Origin: Bradyrhizobium icense
Lineage (GTDB): Bacteria; Pseudomonadota; Alphaproteobacteria; Rhizobiales; Xanthobacteraceae
Length of the DNA stretch: 64,000 nucleotides
Reading direction: 5' to 3'
NCBI RefSeq assembly: GCF_001693385.1
Contig: NZ_CP016428.1
Coordinates: 2,294,001-2,358,000, forward strand
Position 1 is the first letter of the stretch. Each line of letters starts with the position of its first letter. This document shows, piece by piece, positions 9,216-17,913 of this stretch. The notes beneath the pieces are model-generated. The model saw only the letters and a list, made by a program, of their open reading frames with translations. It ran no database searches and was not told the origin of the DNA. The position numbers were made by a program, and so were the translations under genes.

Positions 9216-10045
9216 GATGGGGGCGCCTCATCTGTGCACGTTTTCAAATTTGATTTCCGCGATGGCCCCATCTGCCTGTGGACGAACTTCAGGTGATGCG
9301 GGTCTGAGCTACTTGTTTGCAGATTAAAAGCGGCTGACTGCGGACGAACAGGACGTGCGCTTTGCATAGCTTTCTGACGGAGCCCTTGGAGAAAGCAAGA
9401 TGCCTCCCGCCCTTTTCGGGGCACGATTGGCGGATGCTTCACGTTGTGCGCTGCGTCGATTGGCTCTGCGGGTAGGGTAAATTCTCGAACCCTCCGTTGC
9501 TACGCAGTTTCGATCAACCGGCATCCCCCTCCAGCAGAGCATTCTTATGCGGGACGCAATTTTGGGGCCAAGTCAGAAGGTCATTCTCGGCGACTAAGGG
9601 AGGATCTTGCGCAGCATCTGATCCTTCGGACTGGCGGATTGGTCTCGGCTCAGTGTTGGGGAACGTTGCAGAACGCTCCTATCAATTTTGCCCCTGAAAT
9701 GCATCCAGATCGTTCTCTCCTGCGTGCTCACCAACGCAACAGACCGCGTAACGGCGCGGTATATGCTGCTCCCATTCGGAGGAGAGATTCGAGAAAGCGG
9801 CCAATCTGACCAAATCCATTCGCCGGATGAGTCGGCCGCGTCCTGGTTTGATTTGGCAATTTTCTTGATTCACGGAGGGACGGATCATCTTTGTTGAGCC
9901 ATTGTTGGCGACTTTAGGGCAAGCCAACCGCGATGTGCTCTCTGCCACCATCTTACCTCAAGACGATGGAACCCAGCCCTCATCCTGACTGAATTCTGCT
10001 TGGGTTCCATTGGAACATTCTTCAGTTGGGTCTTGAGTACTGAAA

Positions 10046-10252
10046 ATGCGCAGTCTTGGTATTTCCGCGGTCGTCGTGGCAGCATTTCTCGCCACACTAT
10101 CGATAATTTTCATCGGATTAGCTTATAGCGATGGATGGTCAGGCGGCGCCGCCTGCTCGGTGGCTGAGAGCCTTTGCCGACGCCCCTCTCTGTTGGCCAT
10201 ACCGGTCACCGTGGCGATGGCTTGGGGCCTCATGGCGCTGGCGGACGAGTAA
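10046..10252 (+). CDS. Possible small two-pass membrane protein
   Basis: A 68-residue frame with two hydrophobic segments (about residues 6-28 and 48-66) separated by a short loop containing two cysteines. No family is recognised. The ribosome-binding site is weak and the gene stands alone in a gene-poor region. It may be a real small membrane protein or a chance frame. Confidence 0.35.
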   Translation: MRSLGISAVVVAAFLATLSIIFIGLAYSDGWSGGAACSVAESLCRRPSLLAIPVTVAMAWGLMALADE

Positions 10253-10803
10253 GGCCACGGCTGAAAGCACGGAGTGCAGTCCATCCTAATTTCACATTCC
10301 GAGTATCCTATTTGGGACTGCATCGTGAATTTGCCCGTTCTGCATTTCTACTATGTCTCCGAGCAGCTAATTCGCTAATTCGGTGCCTCGGGCTGAAACT
10401 GTTGCCAATACGCCTTTGAAACTGCGGGCTTGTACTGCGCGCGCTCTGCTCAACAATACTTGCGAGAAAAATTGACTACTCTAAGTTTTAACTGACGCGA
10501 TTTGAATTGCCCGCCAGCACGTCAACAGATTTCAGATGATTCCGGTCATGGCGGTTTGCACCCATCCACCAAAGGCGTTTGAGGCGCAACAAACGACGGG
10601 GCACTCCGCTCTAGGCTGTCTCTCCGACAGCGCGCGACAGCTTCCCGTTCTTCAATTGCAATTCCCGCTGTTGTTTCTGGTGGCTGAACCTGATATCGTT
10701 TTCACCGGTTTCTTGGCCATTTGACGTGGTGACACCCATGCCCGTGGTGTCGGTTGAATGCTTCTGAAGTCTTCGCGTTAGGCGTTGCCGAGGTGAGGTT
10801 TAT

Positions 10804-12027
10804 TTATCGCTCGTCGGCGATCACCTTGCCGTCATTCGGCAGCGATCCCGCCGCGACCAGTTCGACATTGCCGCCGAGCTTCGTCACCGTGCGCAGCGTT
10901 GCCGCGAGTTCGCCCTGTAGCGTCTCGCCCGGCGCCGCCGTTTCCGCCTTCAGCGTCATCAGGTCGCTCTCGCCGGATCGCGTGACGACGAGGCGTAGTC
11001 TTCCGAGTTGCGGATGGCGCTTGCCGATCTCGGCGATCTGCTCGGGGCGCACGAACATGCCCTTGACCTTGGTGGTCTGGTCGGCGCGGCCCATCCAGCC
11101 CTTGATGCGCATGTTGGTGCGTCCGCACGGGCTTGCTCCTGGCAACGCCGCAGTAAGGTCGCCGAGCGCGAGGCGGATCCAGGGATGCTGCGGATCGAGC
11201 GAGGTGACGACGATCTCGCCGACGTCGCCGGGTGCCACCGGATCGCCGGTGCCGGGACGGACGATCTCCATGATCAGGTCCTCGTTGACGACCATGCCTT
11301 CGCGCGCCGGCGTCTCGAACGCGACCATGCCGAGGTCGGCGGTGCCGAACGCCTGATAGGCATCGATGCCGCGCGCCTCGACTTCGTCCTGCAGTGATTT
11401 CGGAAACGCCGCGCCGGAGACCAGCGCGCGCGTGATCGAGGAGACATCGCGCCCGGCATTGGCGGCGGCATCGAGCAGGATCTTGAGGAAATCAGGCGTG
11501 CCGCTATAGCCGACCGGACGATAGGCTTCGATCAGTTCGAATTGCTGCTCGGTATTGCCGGGGCCGGCTGGGATCACCGCGCAGCCCAGCGCCCGCGCCG
11601 AGGCATCGAAAATGAACCCGCCCGGCGTCAGATGGTAGCTGAAGGTGTTGAGCACGACGTCGCCGGGCCGGAAGCCCGCCGCAAACAGCGCCCGCGCGCC
11701 GCGCCAGGGATCGGCGTGAACGGGCTCGGGCTCGAAGATCGGTCCCGGCGAGGTAAACAGGCGTCCGAACGATCCAAGCGGCGCGGAGATGAGCCCGCCG
11801 AAGGGTGGCGCGGCCTTGTGCAGGGCAGGGAGTTCCGATTTGCGCAGCACCGGCAGACGCGCCAACGCGGACCGGCTGGTCATGGAAGCGGGATCGATGC
11901 CCTTCAGGCGCTCGGCATAGGCCGGTGCGGCGAGCGCCTTCCTCAGGACGTCGGGCAGGCGTGAAAACAGCTCCGCCTCGCGTTTGGCCGGCTCACGTGT
12001 TTCCAGGGCGTCATAGTGATCGGTCAT
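10804..12027 (-). CDS. PaaK-like adenylate-forming enzyme (phenylacetate-CoA ligase family)
   Basis: A 407-residue protein of the phenylacetate-CoA ligase-like branch of AMP-forming ligases. It shows the PaaK-type layout: LARLPVLRKSEL near residue 57, GYSGTPDFLKILL, QAFGTADLGMVAFET, GEIVVTSLDPQHPWIRLALGDLTA, and the C-terminal GWMGRADQTTKVKGMFVRPEQI. The substrate is presumably an aromatic or other carboxylate. It is divergent from the AGE-family gene (92-base gap) and upstream of Liv-type transporters that often import aromatic acids. The function is inferred from family only. Confidence 0.8.
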   Translation of the reverse strand: MTDHYDALETREPAKREAELFSRLPDVLRKALAAPAYAERLKGIDPASMTSRSALARLPVLRKSELPALHKAAPPFGGLISAPLGSFGRLFTSPGPIFEPEPVHADPWRGARALFAAGFRPGDVVLNTFSYHLTPGGFIFDASARALGCAVIPAGPGNTEQQFELIEAYRPVGYSGTPDFLKILLDAAANAGRDVSSITRALVSGAAFPKSLQDEVEARGIDAYQAFGTADLGMVAFETPAREGMVVNEDLIMEIVRPGTGDPVAPGDVGEIVVTSLDPQHPWIRLALGDLTAALPGASPCGRTNMRIKGWMGRADQTTKVKGMFVRPEQIAEIGKRHPQLGRLRLVVTRSGESDLMTLKAETAAPGETLQGELAATLRTVTKLGGNVELVAAGSLPNDGKVIADER

Positions 12028-12119
12028 GGCTGATGATCCCGCAGATGAGGGCCGATTGCGTGCAGCCTCTGACGTGCTATCAGACGGCTTCTACCGGTGG
12101 TGATGTTCCAGGGAACGCA

Positions 12120-13280
12120 ATGGCTGAAAGAGATCTCGCTTCGGCGGCAAACACGCTTGATTCGGCCGCTATCGTCGCGAGGCTGAAGCTTCGGATGATC
12201 GACCATTGCTTGCCGCTGTGGTCGACCGAGGGGTGGGACGACAGAGCGGGCGGCTTTATCGATCGGCTCGATCGCGACGGCCGTGCAGACCGCCTGGCGC
12301 CGCGCCGGGTTTTCGTGCAGGCGCGCCAGATCTATTGCTACGCCAAGGCGGCACAGATGGGTTGGTATCCGGAAGGCCGCGCGATCGCGCTCAAGGGGCT
12401 CGAGCATTTGCTGGCGAAGGCGAAAGCTCCCGACGGCAAGCTTGGTTTTGTGCACACGCTGAAGCCTGATGGGTCCGTGCTGGACCCGTTGCGCGATTCC
12501 TATGACCACGCCTTCGTGCTGCTGGCGCTGGTAACCGTCTACGCGCTCGATCGCGATGCGCAGATCCGCTCCGAGATCGATGCGCTGTGTCATTTCATCG
12601 ATACTCAGTTGCGCTCGCCGCACGGCGGCGTTCACGAGGGATTGCCGGTATCGATGCCGCGGCGGCAGAATCCGCAGATGCATCTGTTCGAAGCGATGAT
12701 CGCGGCGTTCGACGCGACGCATGACCTCGTGTTCCAGAACAGGGCTGGGAATTTCTTCAGCCTGTTTCTGGCCAACCTTTACGACAAGCAGCGGCAGGTG
12801 CTCGGCGAGTATTTCGAGGAAGATTGGTCGAAGATCGAGCCGGTCAGTGTCGAGCCGGGACATCAGGCGGAATGGGCATGGCTGCTGAAAGGCTTTGAGC
12901 GCATCACCGGCTGTCCGACCGGACGCTACCGCGGCGAACTGCTGGCGTCGGCGCTGCGTTATCGCGACGAGGCGACCGGGTGCCTGATCGACGAGGGCGA
13001 CGCCCGCGGCAATATCAGGCGGCACACAAGGCGGCTGTGGCCGCAGACGGAAATTGCCAAGGCGTGGATCGCGCAGGCCGAGGCGGGGGAAGCGGGAGCG
13101 GCCGATGAAGCGAGCGCGGCGCTGGCGCGGCTCGAACAGCACTATCTCAGCCATCCCGTCGCGGGCGGCTGGTACGACCAGTTCGACCGCGATGGCAACT
13201 CGCTGGTCGTCACCATCCCTGCGTCTTCGTTCTATCATGTCCTTTGCGCGGTCGCGGAAGCAGAGCAAGTGCTCACCTGA
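12120..13280 (+). CDS. AGE-family sugar epimerase/isomerase
   Basis: A 386-residue (alpha/alpha)6-barrel protein related to N-acylglucosamine 2-epimerase and mannose-6-phosphate isomerase-like proteins. Diagnostic pieces are FVQARQIYCYAKA, YDHAFVLLAL, NPQMHLFEA, VEPGHQAEWAWLL (a conserved His in the active site), RLWPQTEIAKAW and GGWYDQFDRDGN. The start at 12120 is chosen by family length and has a weak AGGGA site. The open frame extends 105 codons upstream, but that part overlaps the divergent gene and is not protein-like. It may act on mannose or a derivative. Confidence 0.85.
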   Translation: MAERDLASAANTLDSAAIVARLKLRMIDHCLPLWSTEGWDDRAGGFIDRLDRDGRADRLAPRRVFVQARQIYCYAKAAQMGWYPEGRAIALKGLEHLLAKAKAPDGKLGFVHTLKPDGSVLDPLRDSYDHAFVLLALVTVYALDRDAQIRSEIDALCHFIDTQLRSPHGGVHEGLPVSMPRRQNPQMHLFEAMIAAFDATHDLVFQNRAGNFFSLFLANLYDKQRQVLGEYFEEDWSKIEPVSVEPGHQAEWAWLLKGFERITGCPTGRYRGELLASALRYRDEATGCLIDEGDARGNIRRHTRRLWPQTEIAKAWIAQAEAGEAGAADEASAALARLEQHYLSHPVAGGWYDQFDRDGNSLVVTIPASSFYHVLCAVAEAEQVLT

Positions 13281-13380
13281 GTAATGGGCGGTTCTGATGG
13301 AATCAGAACTGCATGGACTTGTGTTTTGACGCGTTTTCTTCACGCGAACCGGTTCCCACTTCGCTCGACAACGCTATGGC

Positions 13381-14220
13381 TCACAGCCACCGCTTCCGCC
13401 GCTTGAAGCTCTTCAGGTTCTTGAAACTCTTGCGCTGATCGCCTGCACCGCCGAGGTAAAATTCCTTGACGTCCTCATTGTCGCGCAATTCGTCAGCCGT
13501 GCCGTCGAGCACCACCTTGCCCTGTTCCATGATGTAGCCGTGGCTCGCCACCGACAGCGCCGCGCGGGCGTTCTGCTCGACCAGCAGGATGGTGACGCCG
13601 AGATCGCGGTTGATCGCTTTGATGATCCCAAACACTTCCTTGACCAGGAGTGGCGACAGGCCCATCGATGGCTCGTCCATCAGGATCATCTTGGGGCGCG
13701 CCATCAGTGCGCGGCCGATCGCCAGCATCTGCTGTTCGCCGCCGGAGAGATAGCCGGCGAGCCCGGTGCGCTCCTTCAGGCGTGGGAAATATCTGAACAC
13801 CATGTCGATGTCGGCGGCGATCTCGTTGTCGGTGCGGGTAAAGGCGCCGAGCTTCAGGTTTTCGATCGACGTCATGTCGGCGATGATGCGGCGGCCTTCC
13901 ATCACCTGGAAGATGCCACGGCGGACGATCTTGTCGGGATCTATGCCGTTGATGCGCTCCCCGTCGAACATGATTTCGCCGCGGATCACTTCGCCGTCCT
14001 CGGTCTTGAGCAGGCCCGAAATCGCCTTCAGCGTCGTCGACTTGCCGGCGCCATTGGCGCCGAGCAGCGCCACGATCGCGCCCTTTGGCACTTCGAGGCT
14101 CAAGCCGCGCAGCACCAGGATGACCTTGTCGTAGACCACTTCGATGTTGCGGACGCTGAGCAGCGGGGCGGCTTGTGCCGCCGCCGTCGCGGGACGATTG
14201 AGTTCGGTTGCTTCAGTCAT
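13381..14220 (-). CDS. livF: Liv-type ABC transporter ATPase (LivF), system 1
   Basis: A 279-residue ATPase of the hydrophobic amino acid uptake (HAAT) family. Walker A is GANGAGKST at residues 54-62, the signature LSGGEQQ near 155, Walker B MILMDEPS, and the H-loop region is replaced by LLVEQNA, as usual in LivF. It is the last gene of the minus-strand system 1 operon (livG, acyl-CoA synthetase, livH, livM, binding protein, livF). A basic C-terminal tail beyond YLGG (KSFKNLKSFKRRKRWL) is an extension not seen in the other two LivF proteins here. Confidence 0.93.
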   Translation of the reverse strand: MTEATELNRPATAAAQAAPLLSVRNIEVVYDKVILVLRGLSLEVPKGAIVALLGANGAGKSTTLKAISGLLKTEDGEVIRGEIMFDGERINGIDPDKIVRRGIFQVMEGRRIIADMTSIENLKLGAFTRTDNEIAADIDMVFRYFPRLKERTGLAGYLSGGEQQMLAIGRALMARPKMILMDEPSMGLSPLLVKEVFGIIKAINRDLGVTILLVEQNARAALSVASHGYIMEQGKVVLDGTADELRDNEDVKEFYLGGAGDQRKSFKNLKSFKRRKRWL

Positions 14221-14237
14221 GTTGACCTCCTGCTGTC

Positions 14238-14335
14238 GTCACCCGCGAAAGCGGGTGACCCAGTATTCCAGAGGCGCCGCTGCTTTGGCCGAGAGGCCGC
14301 GGCGTACTGGATCCCCCGGTTTCGCGGGGGATGAC
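14238..14335. repeat. Intergenic palindromic repeat (GTCATCCCCCGCGAA type)
   Basis: Two hairpins lie between livF and the binding-protein gene: one at 14238-14259, and a GC-rich one ending in GGGGGATGAC near 14335. The same arrangement (hairpin arm, CCAGTA, ACTGGATC, second arm) recurs at 53643 onward. It is a dispersed intergenic repeat; inside this operon it could affect mRNA stability. Confidence 0.65.
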
Positions 14336-14355
14336 GGTCCGTTGGTTGGCGGGGC

Positions 14356-15636
14356 TTACCAGCCCAGCCACTCGGGCTTGCGGGGCAGGTCGATCGTCTT
14401 CACCTTCTCCATCTTGATGCCGCCATTCTTGACGAGATCAGCGAGCGGAGCGTCGGTCGCGCCTGCGACCTTCATCCGATACAGATCGACCTTGAGCGTA
14501 CCGCGGTGATCCTTCTCGGTGAAGGTGGAGGGGTTGCAGATGCCTTCGCCGCCCGCGGGCACCCAATCCTTCTTCTGGTAGAAGCCCTTCTTGACGTTCT
14601 CGCCGGTGGCGCCGCCGTTCTTGGCAGCCCACTCGACGGCTTCCTTCATGTAGAGCGCGGTGCAGACGCCGGCGAGGTAGTGCACGGGACGGTAGGCGGT
14701 ACCGGCCGCGTCCGACATCTTGGAGATCTCCATGAAGGTCTTCATGCCGGGTGCGCTGCCACCCCACGCCACCGCGGTGCGCAGCGGGAACACCACGCCG
14801 TCGGCGGCAGCGCCGGCGGCTTTGGCGGCGTTCTCGTCCATGCCCCAGACGTTGCCGAGGAATTGAACGTCGATGCCGGCGGCCTTGCAGGCGTTGAGCA
14901 CGGAGATGTTGGAGCCCGCGGTGTTGCCGAGATAGGCGTAGTTCGCGCCCGAGCTCTTCAGGGTCAGGCACTGCGCGCTGTAATCGCCGGGCGTCAACGC
15001 GAACACGATCGGCGGCAGCAGCTCGAAGCCCAGCTCAGCGGCAATGGCTTCACCCGCGGCCTTCGGTGCGTTCGGATATGGATGGTTGGCGCCCATGTGG
15101 ACGAACTTCGGCTTGCCGGGCTTGCCCTTGGCTTTCCAGTCCTCGGCTGCCCAGGTCAGCATGCCGCGAACCGCGTCCGAGTAGCTCGGGCCATAGAAGA
15201 AGTTGTAGGGCGCGGGCTTGGCCTTGCCGCCGGCGCCGGTCGGATCGGAAAGTGCGGCGGCATAGGAGGCAGAAATATCGGGGATCTTGTCCTGAGCCAG
15301 GAAGCCTGTCAGCGCCTCGGTGTCGGCGGTGCCCCAGCCGAGAATGGCGGCAACCTTGTCGGCGCCCGACCATTTCTTGTACTGCGCGATCGCGCGTGGC
15401 ACCTGATAGCCGTAATCGACGGTGTCGACATTGACCTTGGCGCCGTTGATGCCGCCGCTCTTGTTGATCCACGCATAGGTATCGGCGACTCCCTGTCCGA
15501 ACGGCGTTCCGACGTCCGAGGTGGGACCCGAATAGTCGGTGAGATGCCCCAGCGAGATCGGCGCCTGGGCCAATGCCGCGCCGCTGCCCAACAGCAAAGA
15601 CAGCGAGGCTGTGCTCAATAGAGTCTTCATCGTCAT
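14356..15636 (-). CDS. Liv-type periplasmic binding protein, system 1
   Basis: A 426-residue type I periplasmic binding protein of the LivK family. A signal peptide (MKTLLSTASLSLLLGSGAALAQA) precedes PISLGHLTDYSG, the usual mature start. The ligand could be a branched-chain amino acid, aromatic acid or amide; the operon's acyl-CoA synthetase hints at a carboxylate. The start at 15636 is set by a GGAGG site eight bases upstream; the open frame begins earlier without a signal sequence. Confidence 0.9.
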   Translation of the reverse strand: MTMKTLLSTASLSLLLGSGAALAQAPISLGHLTDYSGPTSDVGTPFGQGVADTYAWINKSGGINGAKVNVDTVDYGYQVPRAIAQYKKWSGADKVAAILGWGTADTEALTGFLAQDKIPDISASYAAALSDPTGAGGKAKPAPYNFFYGPSYSDAVRGMLTWAAEDWKAKGKPGKPKFVHMGANHPYPNAPKAAGEAIAAELGFELLPPIVFALTPGDYSAQCLTLKSSGANYAYLGNTAGSNISVLNACKAAGIDVQFLGNVWGMDENAAKAAGAAADGVVFPLRTAVAWGGSAPGMKTFMEISKMSDAAGTAYRPVHYLAGVCTALYMKEAVEWAAKNGGATGENVKKGFYQKKDWVPAGGEGICNPSTFTEKDHRGTLKVDLYRMKVAGATDAPLADLVKNGGIKMEKVKTIDLPRKPEWLGW

Positions 15637-15694
15637 GGAATTAATCCTCCCGGTTAGTTCTCGAGGTCTTCTCGTTGTTCGTCCCGTTCCGACC

Positions 15695-16768
15695 TCAATG
15701 CGAGAACGGGTAGAGTTTCCAGTACGCCTTGATCTGCCGCCATCGGTGCGCGAGTCCATCCGGCTCGAAAACCAGAAAAACGATGATGATTATGCCGATG
15801 GCCATCTCGCGCAGGAAGGCGATGTTGTTCTTTAGTCCCAGGAACTGATCGATCGGGCTGTCGCGCAGCGCGACGCTGAGCCATTCCATCGATTCCGGCA
15901 GCAGCACCATGAACGCCGTGCCCATCAGCGTGCCCATGATGGACCCGAGCCCGCCGATGATGATCATCGCGAGAAAGATGATCGAACGATCGATGCCAAA
16001 GCCTTCGTTGGAGACCACCTGATTGTAATGCGCATAGAGTGCGCCGCCGACGCCGGCGAAGAAGGCGGCGAGGCCGAACGACAGCGTGCGGTACTTGGTC
16101 AGGTTGATGCCCATGATCTCGGCGGAAAGATAATGGTCGCGCACCGCCACCAATGCGCGCCCGTCGCGTGAACGGATCAGGTTGGTGACCAGCAGATAGC
16201 AGACGATGACATATGCCAGCACGACATAGAAATACTGCTTATCGCCGCGCAGCATGTATCCGAAGATCGAGAACGGCTCGGCGCTGGCGGGAACGCTGCC
16301 GCCGGTGAACCATTCGGCGCGGGCAAAGAAGTCAAGCAGGATGTACTGCGCCGCCAGCGTCGCGATCGCGAGATAAAGCCCCTTCAGCCGCGCGGCCGGC
16401 AGGCCGAAGATCAAGCCGACCGCAGCGGTCACGGCGCCGGCGAGCGGAATGCAGAAGAAGACGGGGATGCCGAACCGGTTCGAGAGATAGGCCGAGGTGA
16501 AGGCGCCGAAGCCGAAGAAGGCGGCGTGGCCGATCGAGATCTGGCCGGTAAAGCCGACGACGATGTTCAGCCCAAGGGCTGCGATGCCGAAGATGCCGAT
16601 CTGGATCAGCAGGCTGAGCACGTAGGCGTTGACGATATGGGGCGCAAGGCAGATCAGGGCGATGCCTACGATCATCGCATTCCGACTGGTCGTGGTCGGA
16701 AACACAGTGGTATCCGCTGCGTAGCTGGTGCGGAAATCGCCGGCGGGAATGAGGGTCTGGCCTGCCAT
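15695..16768 (-). CDS. livM: Liv-type ABC transporter permease (LivM), system 1
   Basis: A 357-residue polytopic inner-membrane protein. It carries LGLNIVVGFTGQISIGHAAFFGFGAF, the conserved LivM segment, and the cytoplasmic-loop sequence GRALVAVRDHYLSAEIMGIN that contacts the ATPase. About eight to ten hydrophobic segments are visible. It lies between livH (103-base gap containing a palindromic repeat) and the binding-protein gene. Confidence 0.93.
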   Translation of the reverse strand: MAGQTLIPAGDFRTSYAADTTVFPTTTSRNAMIVGIALICLAPHIVNAYVLSLLIQIGIFGIAALGLNIVVGFTGQISIGHAAFFGFGAFTSAYLSNRFGIPVFFCIPLAGAVTAAVGLIFGLPAARLKGLYLAIATLAAQYILLDFFARAEWFTGGSVPASAEPFSIFGYMLRGDKQYFYVVLAYVIVCYLLVTNLIRSRDGRALVAVRDHYLSAEIMGINLTKYRTLSFGLAAFFAGVGGALYAHYNQVVSNEGFGIDRSIIFLAMIIIGGLGSIMGTLMGTAFMVLLPESMEWLSVALRDSPIDQFLGLKNNIAFLREMAIGIIIIVFLVFEPDGLAHRWRQIKAYWKLYPFSH

Positions 16769-16824
16769 AGGCTCTACCGTCCGTGCCGATTGATAGGAGT
16801 CACTGGCCCGCCTCTTTTTGTTTG

Positions 16825-16872
16825 GGCATGATCGTTACCGAAAACCGGTTTCCACTTTTCGGCGATCATGCC
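16825..16872. repeat. GCATGATC-type palindromic repeat
   Basis: Arms GGCATGATCG (16825-16834) and CGATCATGCC (16863-16872) enclose an ACCGGTTTCC core. The right arm touches the first base of the livH stop codon. Related sequences are at 61693-61741 and, half-site only, near 29080-29117. This is a dispersed Rhizobiales-type intergenic repeat. Confidence 0.65.
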
Positions 16873-17765
16873 TACACCCGCTCGATGTCTTTGGTGCCGA
16901 ACAGGCCGTACGGCTTGATCATGAGGATGATGATGAGGGCATAGAACGGCGCGATCTCGTAGAGATTGCCCCAGTGCAGATATTCGCTGTCGAGAAAATG
17001 CGCGACGTTTTCCAGCAGCCCGATGATGATGCCGCCGAGCACCGCGCCGCCGACGCTGTCGAGGCCGCCCAGGATTGCCGCCGGGAACACCTTGACGCCA
17101 TAGGCGGAAAGCCCGGCCGACACGCCGTTGACGACGGCCACCACCACACCCGCGACGGCGGACACCGTCGCCGAGATCGCCCAGGCCATCGCGAATACGC
17201 TTTTGACGGAAATGCCGAGCGATTGCGCCACCTGCTGGTTGAACGCGGTTGCGCGCATCGCCAGACCATATTTGGACAGGCGGAAGAACCACGCCATGCC
17301 AATCATCATCGCCACCGAGACCGCGAGGCTCATCAGATAGACCGTCTGCACCTGCAGTCCGAGAATGTTGACGTTCTGGGTCTGGAAGATGCGCGGGAAC
17401 GGCTGCAAATTGACGCCGAACATCCACTTCATCAGCGCGGAGAATACCGTCGATAGCGCGATCGTCACCATGATCACGGAAATGATCGGTTCGCCGATCA
17501 TCGGGCGCAGGATGACGATCTGGATCGCGATGCCGAACAGGAACATGAAGACCAGCGTGATCGGCATGCCCAGATAGAACGGCACCTGGTACTTGGTGAG
17601 CAGCCACCAGCACACCCATGCGCCGACCAGCAGCAATTCGCCCTGCGCGAAGTTTACGACCTGCGTCGCCTTGTAGATCAGCACGAACGACATCGCGACC
17701 ACGCCGTAGAGCGTGCCGACCACGAGGCCGTTGACGAGGAGCTGGATCAGGAGCTGGGTGTTCAT
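16872..17765 (-). CDS. livH: Liv-type ABC transporter permease (LivH), system 1
   Basis: A 297-residue permease with the LivH hallmark YKATQVVNFAQGELLLVGAW near residue 30, the coupling-loop RATAFNQQVAQSLGI, and the final LIIILMIKPYGLFG. It pairs with LivM to form the membrane channel. The open reading frame starts with ATG right after a stop, leaving no ambiguity. It is downstream of the acyl-CoA synthetase, with a 148-base gap that holds a repeat. Confidence 0.93.
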   Translation of the reverse strand: MNTQLLIQLLVNGLVVGTLYGVVAMSFVLIYKATQVVNFAQGELLLVGAWVCWWLLTKYQVPFYLGMPITLVFMFLFGIAIQIVILRPMIGEPIISVIMVTIALSTVFSALMKWMFGVNLQPFPRIFQTQNVNILGLQVQTVYLMSLAVSVAMMIGMAWFFRLSKYGLAMRATAFNQQVAQSLGISVKSVFAMAWAISATVSAVAGVVVAVVNGVSAGLSAYGVKVFPAAILGGLDSVGGAVLGGIIIGLLENVAHFLDSEYLHWGNLYEIAPFYALIIILMIKPYGLFGTKDIERV

Positions 17766-17789
17766 GCGAAGTCACCAGACGTGCAAGCT

Positions 17790-17878
17790 GTCATCGCCGG
17801 GCTTGACCCGGCGATCCATCGCCTGAAGAGGCACTTTTTCCGAAGAGGATGGATGCGCGGGTCAAGCCCGCGCATGAC
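17790..17878. repeat. Intergenic palindromic repeat (GTCATCGCCGGG type)
   Basis: A hairpin GTCATCGCCGGG...CCCGGCGAT at 17790-17815 is followed by GATGCGCGGGTCAAGCCCGCGCATGAC ending at about 17878. The outer GTCAT/ATGAC ends and paired hairpins match the architecture of the other GTCAT repeats in this window. It lies between livH and the acyl-CoA synthetase gene. Confidence 0.6.
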
Positions 17879-17913
17879 GAGCAGTTTTGCGGCGCCACAG
17901 GCAAACATCATCC

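Larger units (their letters stand above)
8832..10803. other. Gene-poor, AT-richer stretch
   Basis: About 2 kb without any recognisable conserved gene. The short frames present lack homology that I can recognise, and base composition is visibly less GC-rich than the flanking operons. Two very small potential membrane proteins (9105-9215 and 10046-10252) are listed separately. The stretch divides the polysaccharide cluster from the transporter region and may be a decayed or recombined junction, which is inference. Confidence 0.5.

Noticed and set aside
9053..9442. A 129-codon minus-strand frame in the gene-poor region.
   Set aside because: No recognisable domain, no ribosome-binding site, atypical composition.
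11805..12119. Upstream extension of the AGE-family gene.
   Set aside because: It overlaps the divergent PaaK-like gene and lacks protein-like composition; ATG 12120 fits the family.
12024..13343. A 439-codon open frame on the minus strand.
   Set aside because: It is antisense to the AGE-family epimerase gene.
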